Position numbers and translations under genes: made by a program. Shown here one piece after another: positions 9,551 to 17,556 of a DNA stretch of 64,000 nucleotides. The stretch's first letter is position 1, and every line of letters starts with the position of its first letter. This stretch comes from Oceanobacillus sp. CFH 90083. Its GTDB lineage: Bacteria > Bacillota > Bacilli > Bacillales > Amphibacillaceae. Below the pieces are notes generated by a model. It searched no databases. It was not told the origin of the DNA and worked only from the letters and a program-made list of their open reading frames with translations. The DNA lies in assembly GCF_009389585.1 (NCBI RefSeq), contig NZ_VIYG01000002.1, forward strand, positions 372,001 to 436,000, in the 5' to 3' direction.

Positions 9551-10468
9551 TTATAATAATTTATTCCCTGCGGACTGCCACAGTTTATACCATTCTTCTC
9601 TCGTCAACGTAATATCCGCTGCTTTTACCATTTCTGTCAGCCGTTTTGGTGTCATTGTACCAATAATGGTTTGAATGTTTGCCGGATGACGTAAAATCCA
9701 TGCGATCGCAATAGTTTCTCGAGCCACGCCATATTTTTCTCCAAGCTTATCCAGCTCCTGATTCAATTCCGGATAAGCATCCCGGTCCATAATAAATCCG
9801 CCAAAGAAACCATAACGAAGCGGTGACCAGGCTTGAATCGTCATATTATTTACCTGACTATAATCAATAACCCCGCCATCTAAATCCGTTGCCTGATCGA
9901 AGGAAGTATTTGCATACAAACCCTGGTCAATCATCCCGGAATTGGTGACACTTAACTGCAATTGATTGGCTACCAGATCCTGATCGACATATTTTTTCAG
10001 TAATTCAACCTGACGCGGACGGAAGTTACTCACCCCGAAATGCCGCACTTTCCCGCTTTTTTCTAACTCTGAAAATGCCTCTGCCACCTCTTCCGGCTCC
10101 ATTAAAGCATCGGGACGGTGAATCAGAAATACATCTAAGTAGTCAGTTTTCAAACGCTTCAAGCTATCCTCAACAGATGAAATCAAATGTTCTTTGGAAG
10201 AATCATAAAATCCATTACGGATACCCGCTTTTGACTGAATAATCAATCTTTCACGAATAGACGGATTCATATCAATTGCTTCTGCAAATATTGATTCTGA
10301 TTTTCCTTTGCCATAAATATCGGCATGATCAAAAAAATTGACATCATGCTCCAACGCATTATGAATCACTTTATTCGCTTGCTCTTTCGTACTTTGCTGC
10401 ATGACCATACAGCCTAAAGAAATGATTGGCACAGATAATTCGCTGTTTCCTAACTGGATACGCTTCAT
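9551..10468 (-). CDS. aldo/keto reductase (YdhF-like)
   Basis: NADPH-dependent oxidoreductase of the AKR superfamily, 305 residues from the ATG at 10466-10468, which has a GAGGGAGG ribosome binding site; an upstream in-frame start lacks one. It begins MKRIQLGNSELSVPIISLGC and shows catalytic Asp and Tyr in FFDHADIYGKGKSE, the Lys region LIIQSKAGI, the SNFRPRQVELL strand, the QLSVTN motif, and the NADP-binding RHPANIQTIIGT. The closest family is E. coli YdhF-type reductases. The natural substrate is unknown. Confidence 0.9.
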   Translation of the reverse strand: MKRIQLGNSELSVPIISLGCMVMQQSTKEQANKVIHNALEHDVNFFDHADIYGKGKSESIFAEAIDMNPSIRERLIIQSKAGIRNGFYDSSKEHLISSVEDSLKRLKTDYLDVFLIHRPDALMEPEEVAEAFSELEKSGKVRHFGVSNFRPRQVELLKKYVDQDLVANQLQLSVTNSGMIDQGLYANTSFDQATDLDGGVIDYSQVNNMTIQAWSPLRYGFFGGFIMDRDAYPELNQELDKLGEKYGVARETIAIAWILRHPANIQTIIGTMTPKRLTEMVKAADITLTREEWYKLWQSAGNKLL

Positions 10469-10562
10469 ATATAACTCCCTCCCTCTTACATATTTTATCA
10501 CAAGCTTCGACAATTCTGAAAATAATCCGGGTTTCTCCTTCAAGATTTTACTTGGTAAATAG

Positions 10563-10606
10563 TGAAAACCCTGTAGAGAAAAGTAAATTCTCTCTACAGG
10601 GTTTTC
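10563..10606 (-). terminator. terminator of the SASP gene
   Basis: GAAAACCCTGTAGAGA pairs with TCTCTACAGGGTTTTC, a 16-bp stem with a T run on the minus-strand side, 44 bases past the SASP stop. Confidence 0.85.
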
Positions 10607-10649
10607 GATTAGAACAATAGAGCGGGTAATTTTATAGGGCTGATTCGGG

Positions 10650-10850
10650 TTATTTTTTCTGATTCGCCATGCTGCCCTCAGCCATTTGAATCATACGTTT
10701 AACCATCTCACCGCCGACTGCACCGTTTTCACGAGCAGTCGTGTCAGCTCCTAAATTCACATGCATTTCACCAGCAATTTCCTCTTTCATCTGATTTACT
10801 GCATGTTCTGCTTTCGGTACTAACAACGCATTTCTTCGTTTGTCAGCCAC
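10650..10850 (-). CDS. alpha/beta-type small acid-soluble spore protein
   Basis: DNA-binding protein that coats spore DNA in the A-form and protects it from UV and heat. It is made in the forespore and degraded at germination. With GTG at 10848-10850 (GGAGGG ribosome binding site) it has 66 residues. The germination-protease cleavage region EEIAGEMHVNLGADTTAR and the second signature NGAVGGEMVKRMIQMAE are intact. A SigG-type promoter is expected but I could not place one with confidence. It is evidence that the organism forms endospores. Confidence 0.93.
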   Translation of the reverse strand: MADKRRNALLVPKAEHAVNQMKEEIAGEMHVNLGADTTARENGAVGGEMVKRMIQMAEGSMANQKK

Positions 10851-11031
10851 CAGAAACCCTCCTCTTCTATTCAAAAGCAAGTGCCATACTTGCTTGCTGT
10901 TAGCTTTTGCAGAACGCCGATAAACTATACAAAATTTTTAGCATAAGTCCGGTAAATGCTACATAAGTATTTCAAGTAGCTTCAAAAGCTGAAAGAGATG
11001 TCCAAAAAGGAATTTTAAGGAGGAACACGTG

Positions 11032-11493
11032 ATGTTAAAAGCAGATTACAGCATGAATATTAACCTGCCGCAATCAAATGTATGGAACTATTTAGAGGAT
11101 TGGTCTAACTGGGCAAAGCAGGTGCCTGGTTATCAAACACATAGGAATGTTTCGACAATGGACTCGATTTGGGAGCTCCACGGCAAAGCAGGCAATATAA
11201 CGAAGGATGTAAAGCTATATGTCAAAATCATAGATATGACCGCTCCAGCCACCGTTCAATTCCGCGTTCGTGATTCGGAAAACAAATGCTTAGGAGCCGG
11301 CTGTTTCGAGCTCACCCCGCTTTCTTCTCGTTCCTCCACCCTGACCTGTTTATTAGAACTCGAATTAAAAGGATTGGCTGGAAAAATGAGCGCACCGCTG
11401 ATTAGTTCTTTTCTTCCTGCCTTATTGGAAAAATTTATCCAACGGATTACAAAGCCTCTTACAGAAACTGATTCTGTCGCTTTATCACTTTAA
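11032..11493 (+). CDS. SRPBCC-fold protein, CoxG-like
   Basis: A 153-residue protein resembling the START/Bet v1-like SRPBCC family, in particular CoxG (carbon monoxide dehydrogenase subunit G)-type proteins, which have a lipid- or hydrophobic-ligand-binding cavity. The N-terminal NLPQSNVWNYLEDWSNWAKQ matches the family pattern (hydrophobic-x-V-W...L.D...W...V.G). Either GTG at 11029 or ATG at 11032 could be used; AAGGAGG fits the ATG better. No molybdenum hydroxylase genes are near, so the CoxG name is structural only. Role unknown. Confidence 0.7.
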   Translation: MLKADYSMNINLPQSNVWNYLEDWSNWAKQVPGYQTHRNVSTMDSIWELHGKAGNITKDVKLYVKIIDMTAPATVQFRVRDSENKCLGAGCFELTPLSSRSSTLTCLLELELKGLAGKMSAPLISSFLPALLEKFIQRITKPLTETDSVALSL

Positions 11494-11574
11494 AGGCATG
11501 CTGTTTACTCTTATTCTCAACAGTGATACATTAATATAGGTCTCCATATCATTGTCGGGAAAGGAACATTGCGC

Positions 11575-12441
11575 ATGGTTAGCACAAAACAATCGAATGC
11601 CTTTAAAGAATATGCCTATATTATTATCGGAGCTACTATTGTCGGATTATCCTATAATATTTTCTTCCTGCCGGCGCGGTTAGCTGCCGGGGGGCTGTCC
11701 GGAATCAGCACCCTTTTATATGAACTGTATACAATTAATCCGGCACTCAGTCAATTTATCATTAATATACCTATTTTCATTATTGGATGGATTGCTTTAG
11801 GAAAAGATTTTAGCGTCAAAACATTGGTTGGAACATTTTGGGTTCCCTTTGCTATTTTCCTTTCCACTGATATTCCAATTACAGTGACCAATCCATTTTT
11901 AAGTGCCCTATATGGCGGACTTATTCTTGGGGCTGGTTTAGGGATTGTTTACAAAGGAAATGGCTCCACTGGCGGTACAGCAGCGATTGCCCAAATTGTG
12001 AAGAAATTCACTGGTATTTCCAGCGGTTACTCGCAATTTATCGTGGATGGGCTCGTAGTTATCACCTCCATTTTCGTATTCAGTTTTGAACTGACCCTAT
12101 TTGCATTAATGGCAATCTACATTAGTGGGAAAGCAATAGACATTGTCCAATTACGGACTTCTGCCACTAAGCTGGTTATGATTATTACGGATGAGGAAGA
12201 AAAAGTACAGCAGCTTATCCAGGATGGTATCGACCGTGGACTGACAAAAATCCGTTCTGTCGGCGGGTATACAAAATTGGATAAAACGATGATTTTAGTT
12301 GTGGCAGAACAAGCAGAAGCTGTGAAACTTAAGAAATTACTGCAAGAAGAGACTCCTGAAGCATTCACTATTTTTATCAGTGCGTCTGAAATTCTTGGGA
12401 GAGGCTTCTCACTCGATAAATACCACGGACAAAAATTTTAA
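11575..12441 (+). CDS. YitT family membrane protein (DUF161 + DUF2179)
   Basis: A 288-residue integral membrane protein. It has five or six hydrophobic segments in the first 200 residues (for example AYIIIGATIVGLSYNIFF), the LPARLAAGGLSGIS and YKGNGSTGGTAAIAQIV motifs of DUF161, and a C-terminal cytosolic DUF2179 domain from about residue 200. The ATG at 11575 has AAAGGAA at the right distance; the TTG at 11569 is too close. Function is unknown for most of the family, of which B. subtilis has several paralogues. It is followed by a strong terminator. Confidence 0.88.
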   Translation: MVSTKQSNAFKEYAYIIIGATIVGLSYNIFFLPARLAAGGLSGISTLLYELYTINPALSQFIINIPIFIIGWIALGKDFSVKTLVGTFWVPFAIFLSTDIPITVTNPFLSALYGGLILGAGLGIVYKGNGSTGGTAAIAQIVKKFTGISSGYSQFIVDGLVVITSIFVFSFELTLFALMAIYISGKAIDIVQLRTSATKLVMIITDEEEKVQQLIQDGIDRGLTKIRSVGGYTKLDKTMILVVAEQAEAVKLKKLLQEETPEAFTIFISASEILGRGFSLDKYHGQKF

Positions 12442-12458
12442 GCTGGAAATATTGACAG

Positions 12459-12513
12459 GAAAAGAGCCGGTATACTTCGGAAACACATTGTCTGAAGTAT
12501 ACCGGCTCTTTTC
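12459..12513. terminator. bidirectional terminator between yitT-like gene and dipeptidase
   Basis: AAAAGAGCCGGTATACTTC pairs with GAAGTATACCGGCTCTTTT, a long GC-containing stem with T and A runs between two convergent genes. Confidence 0.92.
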
Positions 12514-12537
12514 TTTTATTTTAAAGTGACAGCTCCA

Positions 12538-13479
12538 TCAGCCCGGGAGCATGTTCATAAAGTTTTGATAAGCAAAACCTCTGACCTGCTCCTCTGAATA
12601 ATGCTTTTGTAATTCATTCAATAAATACGCATAGCCGGATGCATCGGGAATATGATCTATATAGCACTTTATTCCGTCAAAATCCGAACCGAAGCCAATA
12701 TTTTTTTCTCCGCCAAGTGCACAAACATGATCAATATGTTCACAAAGATCAGCAACGGTTGCTGATTCTGCTCCTTCTTTTAGAAAGACAGGGTAGAGCG
12801 CAAAATGAATAGGTGCTTTTTTGGCAATTAATGCTTGGAGCTGGTCATCATATAAATTTCTCGGATGGTCACAAATTGCCCGGACATTCGAATGAGAGGC
12901 AATTGGATAATCAGCCAGTTCTATCACATCCCAAAATGCTTTCACAGAAAGATGGGATACATCCGTCAGCACTTCATTCGCATTATTTAACTGGACAACT
13001 TCTCTGCCTAATCTGGTCAGCCCTGCTCCCCTGGGCTCCTCTGCACCATCTGCACATAGATTTGCAGGATTCCAGGTCAGCCCAAAGGATTTTACTCCCA
13101 TTTGATAAAGCTTCTGAAGCTTTTCCAGATCATTGCCGATTGCCTCTGCTCCCTCTAAAGCCAATACAGCACCAATTTCACCCGGAGCAAGCGTGCGAAT
13201 ATCCTGCCAGCTCCGGATACATTTCATCTGCTCATTCTTTTCCACAATTTCTTCATGGAACAGACTTGCTTGTTCTATTGCATACTTCCATTGCTCTGTG
13301 GTAGGAACGCTGGCCGGATCGACAAAAATTGCAAAGAACTGGACAGCAACATTGCCTGCTTCCAATCGCTTCAGGTTCGTTTCTATCTCCGGCGCATTCC
13401 GAAAATCAAGCTTTCTCTGCTCCAGGCGTGCTGTTTGCAGCTTTAATAGCGCATCACAATGTGTATCGATTACTTTCAT
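12538..13479 (-). CDS. membrane-dipeptidase-type zinc peptidase (family M19)
   Basis: Metallo-dipeptidase of the renal/microsomal dipeptidase family, 313 residues. Zinc ligands are suggested by DTHCDALLK (DxH, residues 4-6), the bridging glutamate in LALEGAEAIG, ASHSNVRAI and the signature NIGFGSDFDGI. Despite the family name there is no signal peptide or membrane anchor, so it should be cytoplasmic, as for the Bacillus homologues. Likely role is cleavage of dipeptides, possibly with a D-residue. The 160 bases upstream, to the acyl-CoA synthetase stop, show no clear terminator. Confidence 0.9.
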   Translation of the reverse strand: MKVIDTHCDALLKLQTARLEQRKLDFRNAPEIETNLKRLEAGNVAVQFFAIFVDPASVPTTEQWKYAIEQASLFHEEIVEKNEQMKCIRSWQDIRTLAPGEIGAVLALEGAEAIGNDLEKLQKLYQMGVKSFGLTWNPANLCADGAEEPRGAGLTRLGREVVQLNNANEVLTDVSHLSVKAFWDVIELADYPIASHSNVRAICDHPRNLYDDQLQALIAKKAPIHFALYPVFLKEGAESATVADLCEHIDHVCALGGEKNIGFGSDFDGIKCYIDHIPDASGYAYLLNELQKHYSEEQVRGFAYQNFMNMLPG

Positions 13480-13638
13480 TCCAAGTACCTCATTTCCGGT
13501 GGATTGACAGCTTCTGCCTCTAGAGAAGCAGCTTTTCTTGTTAAAACTTCATTCAGCCAAGAGTACCCGACTACCTCACTTCAGGAAGCCTAACTCAGAT
13601 TACTCGCCTTATTAAAAATTACAGAGAACTGCGATAAA

Positions 13639-15210
13639 TTAATTATTGTATTCTTTTTGTCGTAACACAACACGACGAATTTTACCTGATGCTGTCTTTG
13701 GCAATTCAGAAACAAATTCAATCTTGCGCGGATACTTATACGGTGCAATCTCATGCTTTACATAGCTCTGTAAATTCTCAACCATCTCATCGTTTCCGAT
13801 AATATTATCCTGTAAAATAACAAAAGCCTTCACTACATTTCCTCTGATTGGATCCGGGCTTGCGACCACGGCACACTCTTTTACATCCGGATGCTTAACG
13901 AGCGTATCCTCGACTTCAAAAGGTCCAATCGTATAGCCGGAGCTGATAATAATATCATCACTTCTGCCTTCAAACCAGAAATAGCCATCCTCATCAATAC
14001 TTGCCTGGTCTCCGGTAACATAATAATTGCCGCGCTTTGTTCTTTCCGTTCTTTCTTTATCTTTATAATAACCTTTAAACAAGGAAGGTGTATCAAGTGG
14101 AATCGCAATATCACCTACTACGCCCGGTTTCGCGAGCTCACCATTTTCATCAATAACGACAACATTATTTCCCGGAGTTGGTTTTCCCATTGCCCCTGGA
14201 CGTACTTCTGTCCCTTTTAAGAAACCAAGCAATAATGTATTTTCTGTCTGCCCATAACCATCTCTCACTGTGACATCAAAATACGCTCTGAATTTATCAA
14301 TCACTTCACGGTTTAACGGCTCGCCGGCTGAAACAGCACTATGCAGTGCACTTAGATTATAATCATCCAGATTAGGAAGCTTCGCCATTAATCTATACTC
14401 TGTCGGCGTACAGCAAAGCACATTAATCTGATACTTTTCCAGCAGCTCTAAATATGCAGCTGCATCAAATCGGCCTTCATAAACAAATGCTGTTGCTCCT
14501 GTTCCCATAATGGAAAGAAATGGACTCCACAGCCATTTCTGCCAGCCTGGTGCAGCAGTTGCCCAAACTGTATCTCCTTCTTGAATACTGAGCCAATAGC
14601 GCGGTGCAGAAGACATATGCGCAAATCCCCAGCCATGGGAATGAATAACTGCTTTAGGGTTGCCTGTTGTCCCGGATGTATAAGATAAAAATGCAATATC
14701 ATCTCTGAAAGTTTCTGCTGTTTCCAACTGATCAGAAGCATGTTTTTTCTCCTTATCAATCGATACCCAGCCTTCTAACTCTGCTCCAACACTGAATTTG
14801 GTTAACCGGTCATATTCAACAACCTTTTTAAATTCATCCACACATGCTTCTGTCGCTACAACCGCATCGATCTCTCCATGTGAAATGCGGAATTGCAAAT
14901 CCTTCGTCCGCAGCATTTCGGAGCTTGGAATAATAATAATTCCTGCTTTTAAAGCGGCAATATATAACTCATACGCTTCTGTACAGCGCGGCAGCATAAT
15001 CATGATTTTATCACCGCGCTTTAAACCATGCTTTAACAGGATATTTCCAGTCTTATTTGCATTCTTGATCAGGTTTGTATAGGTTACTTCCTTCGTATTT
15101 CCATTTTGCTCTTCTAAAATAATCGCTTTTCTTTCTTCATCCGCTGCATACTTTTCGATTTCAGAAGTGATATTATACCATTCTGGTGCAATTAAATCTG
15201 ATCTTTTCAT
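13639..15210 (-). CDS. AMP-forming acyl-CoA synthetase (medium-chain/acetyl type)
   Basis: ANL-superfamily ligase that activates a carboxylic acid to its acyl-CoA via an acyl-AMP. It has 523 residues. The P-loop-like motif is FLSYTSGTTGNPKAVIHSHG, the A5 motif is RDGYGQTENTLLLG, the A7/A8 region is YVTGDQASIDEDGYFWFEGR, and the catalytic lysine is in LPKTASGKIRR near the C-terminus. The profile resembles B. subtilis YtcI and MACS enzymes rather than AcsA. The substrate (acetate, propionate or medium-chain acid) cannot be assigned. ATG at 15208-15210 with GAGGAGG. Confidence 0.88.
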   Translation of the reverse strand: MKRSDLIAPEWYNITSEIEKYAADEERKAIILEEQNGNTKEVTYTNLIKNANKTGNILLKHGLKRGDKIMIMLPRCTEAYELYIAALKAGIIIIPSSEMLRTKDLQFRISHGEIDAVVATEACVDEFKKVVEYDRLTKFSVGAELEGWVSIDKEKKHASDQLETAETFRDDIAFLSYTSGTTGNPKAVIHSHGWGFAHMSSAPRYWLSIQEGDTVWATAAPGWQKWLWSPFLSIMGTGATAFVYEGRFDAAAYLELLEKYQINVLCCTPTEYRLMAKLPNLDDYNLSALHSAVSAGEPLNREVIDKFRAYFDVTVRDGYGQTENTLLLGFLKGTEVRPGAMGKPTPGNNVVVIDENGELAKPGVVGDIAIPLDTPSLFKGYYKDKERTERTKRGNYYVTGDQASIDEDGYFWFEGRSDDIIISSGYTIGPFEVEDTLVKHPDVKECAVVASPDPIRGNVVKAFVILQDNIIGNDEMVENLQSYVKHEIAPYKYPRKIEFVSELPKTASGKIRRVVLRQKEYNN

Positions 15211-15357
15211 ATGATTCCTCCTCAGATTAGTACCTCATACTATATGTTAGTCATTATAGCAAGAAATTAGAATAACTTCAAAAGGGTTAAAATTTTCAGA
15301 TAGGATAGATTGATTTCATTCAACAGTTAAAATAGCACCCTTCTTCAAATAATAGTG

Positions 15358-15511
15358 CGTATTCAAAAAGTCTGATAAAAAGAACCAAGAAGTTCAAGGC
15401 GACGTGGCTTTTACGAACGGAGCGTATACTTTTAAATACGTGAGTATCGGAAAAGCCATGTCAACGTAGAAATTCGCCGTGTTATTTTTGTTGGGCTTTT
15501 TGAACATCCTC
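15358..15511 (+). repeat. MITE-like element, long copy
   Basis: About 154 bp with no coding potential. Ends are CGTATTCAAAAAGTC and GGGCTTTTTGAACATCCTC, sub-terminal inverted repeats around TTCAAAAAG. It is flanked by an 8-bp direct repeat TAATAGTG at 15350-15357 and 15512-15519, as expected for a target-site duplication. A nested internal palindrome runs from TGGCTTTT to AAAAGCCA (about 15405-15458). A shorter copy lacking this internal part is at 41562-41653. Confidence 0.8.
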
Positions 15512-15565
15512 TAATAGTGTATGATTATAATCAAACGGGAATAGTAACATGGAGGAGTGTTGATA

Positions 15566-16582
15566 ATGTCAGCATTTAATGAGAAAGATTTTGATAAAGC
15601 TTATCATAAAGAAACGACAAAAATTAATAAACAATTAGATAAAGATATTATTTTTGCAATGATCGGTGACATCAACACAGGAAAATCATCTACGATTAAT
15701 CAGCTTATTGGTGATGATGTTGCAAAGGTTGGTGCGCGCCCTGGAGAAACAACCGGTATTGATAAATATGTGTACCGTGACAAAATTATTTTTGCAGATA
15801 CTCCAGGATTAGATGACATTAACCATGCCAATTCGGAAGAAACATTCCGCTTTTACCGTGAGGCGGATGTTGTCTTATTTTTCTTAAATGCAGCTGGGAC
15901 TGTTTTTTCAGAGGGAGAAAGAAAATCGTTTGAAACCATTAAAAAGGAGAATAAGCAGATTGTTTTTGTTTTAAATAAAATTGATGCTGCCGATGATATT
16001 CCAGCTCTTGTTCAATATGTGAAGGAGCATACATCAAGGCGTTATCCAGTTATCCCGATTTCATCCCGGACCGGAGAAAATATCGATAAATTACGAAATG
16101 AGATTTTAGAAATCCTGAAAAAAAAAGAGAAGGAAATTCAATTCGCACGGCTGATTAAGGAAAAGTCTTCTACGGCGAACAAATGGATTTTAGCAGCTTC
16201 CGGCTCAGCTACCGCCGTTGGAGCGGCCCCTCTTCCCGGCTCTGATTTTATTCCGTTAACAGGAATTCAGGTTGGTCTGATGGTTAAGCTGGCAGCCCTA
16301 TATGAAAAGCCTTTATCCAAGAAAAAAGCAAAAGAGCTGACGATTGCGACCATTACCGGCAATATCGGAAAAACGATCTTTCGTCAGGTGTCCAAATTTG
16401 TCCCCGGGGCAGGCTCTGTTATCGGCGGCAGCGTTGCAGGTGGCATGACACTGGCAATGGGATATGCTGTGAAATATGCTTATGAAAATAATATTGAGCT
16501 GAATGCAGAAACGTTGAAGTCTTTGTACAGTTATTTTTATAAAAGAGGGAAAAAAGAAAAACAGAAGGAAGATATGGAATAA
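15566..16582 (+). CDS. Era-like GTPase with C-terminal DUF697 (YcjF-type) domain
   Basis: A 338-residue predicted membrane-associated GTPase. G1 is GDINTGKSS (residues about 34-42), G2 probably a Thr in RPGETTG, G3 is DTPG (78-81), and G4 is NKID (about 135). The C-terminal half (about 200-330) is Gly/Ala-rich and amphipathic (ASGSATAVGAAPLPGSDFIP, VGLMVKLAALY, IGGSVAGGMTLAMGY), as in DUF697/YcjF proteins that dock on membranes. ATG at 15566 has GGAGGAG; an upstream GTG at 15557 lies in the ribosome binding site. Partners and role are unknown; no operon neighbours. A MITE ends 54 bases upstream. Confidence 0.85.
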   Translation: MSAFNEKDFDKAYHKETTKINKQLDKDIIFAMIGDINTGKSSTINQLIGDDVAKVGARPGETTGIDKYVYRDKIIFADTPGLDDINHANSEETFRFYREADVVLFFLNAAGTVFSEGERKSFETIKKENKQIVFVLNKIDAADDIPALVQYVKEHTSRRYPVIPISSRTGENIDKLRNEILEILKKKEKEIQFARLIKEKSSTANKWILAASGSATAVGAAPLPGSDFIPLTGIQVGLMVKLAALYEKPLSKKKAKELTIATITGNIGKTIFRQVSKFVPGAGSVIGGSVAGGMTLAMGYAVKYAYENNIELNAETLKSLYSYFYKRGKKEKQKEDME

Positions 16583-16626
16583 AGCAAAAGTACATGCAAC
16601 TTAAACTGCATGTACTTTTGCTTTTT
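16582..16626. terminator. bidirectional terminator between GTPase and acetyltransferase
   Basis: AGCAAAAGTACATGCA pairs with TGCATGTACTTTTGCT around a 9-base loop, lying exactly between two convergent stop codons. Confidence 0.88.
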
Positions 16627-17182
16627 AACTCCTAAATTCATCTTTTAAGATTGAGTAGATTCTTGCGTCCTCTTGTTTTCCTTTTCTTTGCATGGATTTT
16701 CTTAACGTTCCTTCGTAGATCATCCCGGACTTCTCCATTAACCTGTAAGAAGCGATATTATCTGGATAACACCTTGCATAGATCCGTTCCAGTTTCAATT
16801 CTTCAAATCCAAAACGAAGAACAGCTTTTGCTGCTTCTGTTCCAATCCCTTTTCGCCAATACTCCCGGGAAATGGCATAGGCAAGCTCTGCAGAATACTG
16901 CTTTTGATTCCAGACTAAATCCATCGTGCCTATCACACGCTTATTCTCCTTCCAGACAATTGCCCATGCTTCTCCCGTACCTTTTTTATACTGAGTAATT
17001 AAAAGCTTTATAAATGCTTCGGTATCCGCCAGTGTTTGATGTGCTTCCCAAGTTAAAAACGTAGTCAGTTCCGGATCAGAAGCATAGCTATGGACATCCT
17101 GCAGATCTTCTTGCTTCATTTCTCTTAAAAGCAGTCTTTCGGTTTCCAGTAAAGGAAATGGAATAAATGGGCTCTCTCGCAT
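16625..17182 (-). CDS. GNAT acetyltransferase (RimJ/RimL type)
   Basis: A 185-residue GNAT protein from the ATG at 17180-17182, which has GAGGAGGAG. Typical features are the start LLETERLLLREM, motif A AYAISREYWRKGIGTEAAKAVLRFGF with the acetyl-CoA pyrophosphate loop, and motif B ARCYPDNIASYRLMEKSGM. It belongs to the RimJ/RimL N-terminal amino-acid acetyltransferase group, but a small-molecule or antibiotic substrate cannot be excluded. An in-frame upstream extension overlaps a pseudogene and lacks a ribosome binding site. Confidence 0.85.
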   Translation of the reverse strand: MRESPFIPFPLLETERLLLREMKQEDLQDVHSYASDPELTTFLTWEAHQTLADTEAFIKLLITQYKKGTGEAWAIVWKENKRVIGTMDLVWNQKQYSAELAYAISREYWRKGIGTEAAKAVLRFGFEELKLERIYARCYPDNIASYRLMEKSGMIYEGTLRKSMQRKGKQEDARIYSILKDEFRS

Positions 17183-17282
17183 TGCTTCTCCTCCTCTTTT
17201 ATGTAAAAAATTAAGACAATTATACACAAAACCTCTGCTTTTCAAAGTACTTTCCATTTTTAAATAAAATTCTATTATGAAA

Positions 17283-17544
17283 AGAGATCTTTCCACTGTC
17301 CTATACTAAAATCAATGAAGCGAAACGGACAGATCTCATTAAAAAGGACGGATTACAGTTCAGCCACACAATGGAAAGCCAAATACGCGGCCAATTAAAA
17401 GCCGGCTTTCTGCTGAAGGATTTTTATGAAGATTTTACAGTGACAAATGGAGATTATATTCTGTCTAAATACTTCCCGCAAATTTTATGCAAGTCTGGCA
17501 GTGAAACTATAAGCAATCAGCTGACCAGATGTATGGTCAGCTGA
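17283..17544 (+). pseudogene. C-terminal remnant of a class I SAM-dependent methyltransferase
   Basis: One open frame without a start reads FPLSYTKINEAKRTDLIKKD, then continues with QFSHTMESQIRGQLKAGF and LLKDFYEDF, up to a TGA at 17542-17544. This matches the tail of class I SAM methyltransferases common in bacilli, which end in (S/T)HT.E.QIGGQL.AGF....LYED. The N-terminal SAM-binding half is absent, and the region before it is the acetyltransferase upstream sequence, so it is a 5'-truncated relic. The last codons run into an inverted repeat. Confidence 0.65.
17518..17543 (-). terminator. inverted repeat, possible weak spoVR terminator
   Basis: CAGCTGACCA and TGGTCAGCTG form a perfect 10-bp stem with a 6-base loop just past the spoVR stop. 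There is no T run, so termination would be weak. Confidence 0.4.
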
Positions 17545-17556
17545 TCAAGTCATTAT

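Noticed and set aside
12813-13304. 163-codon plus-strand open frame
   Set aside because: It is fully antisense to the dipeptidase gene, which has clear catalytic motifs. No ribosome binding site or recognisable protein.
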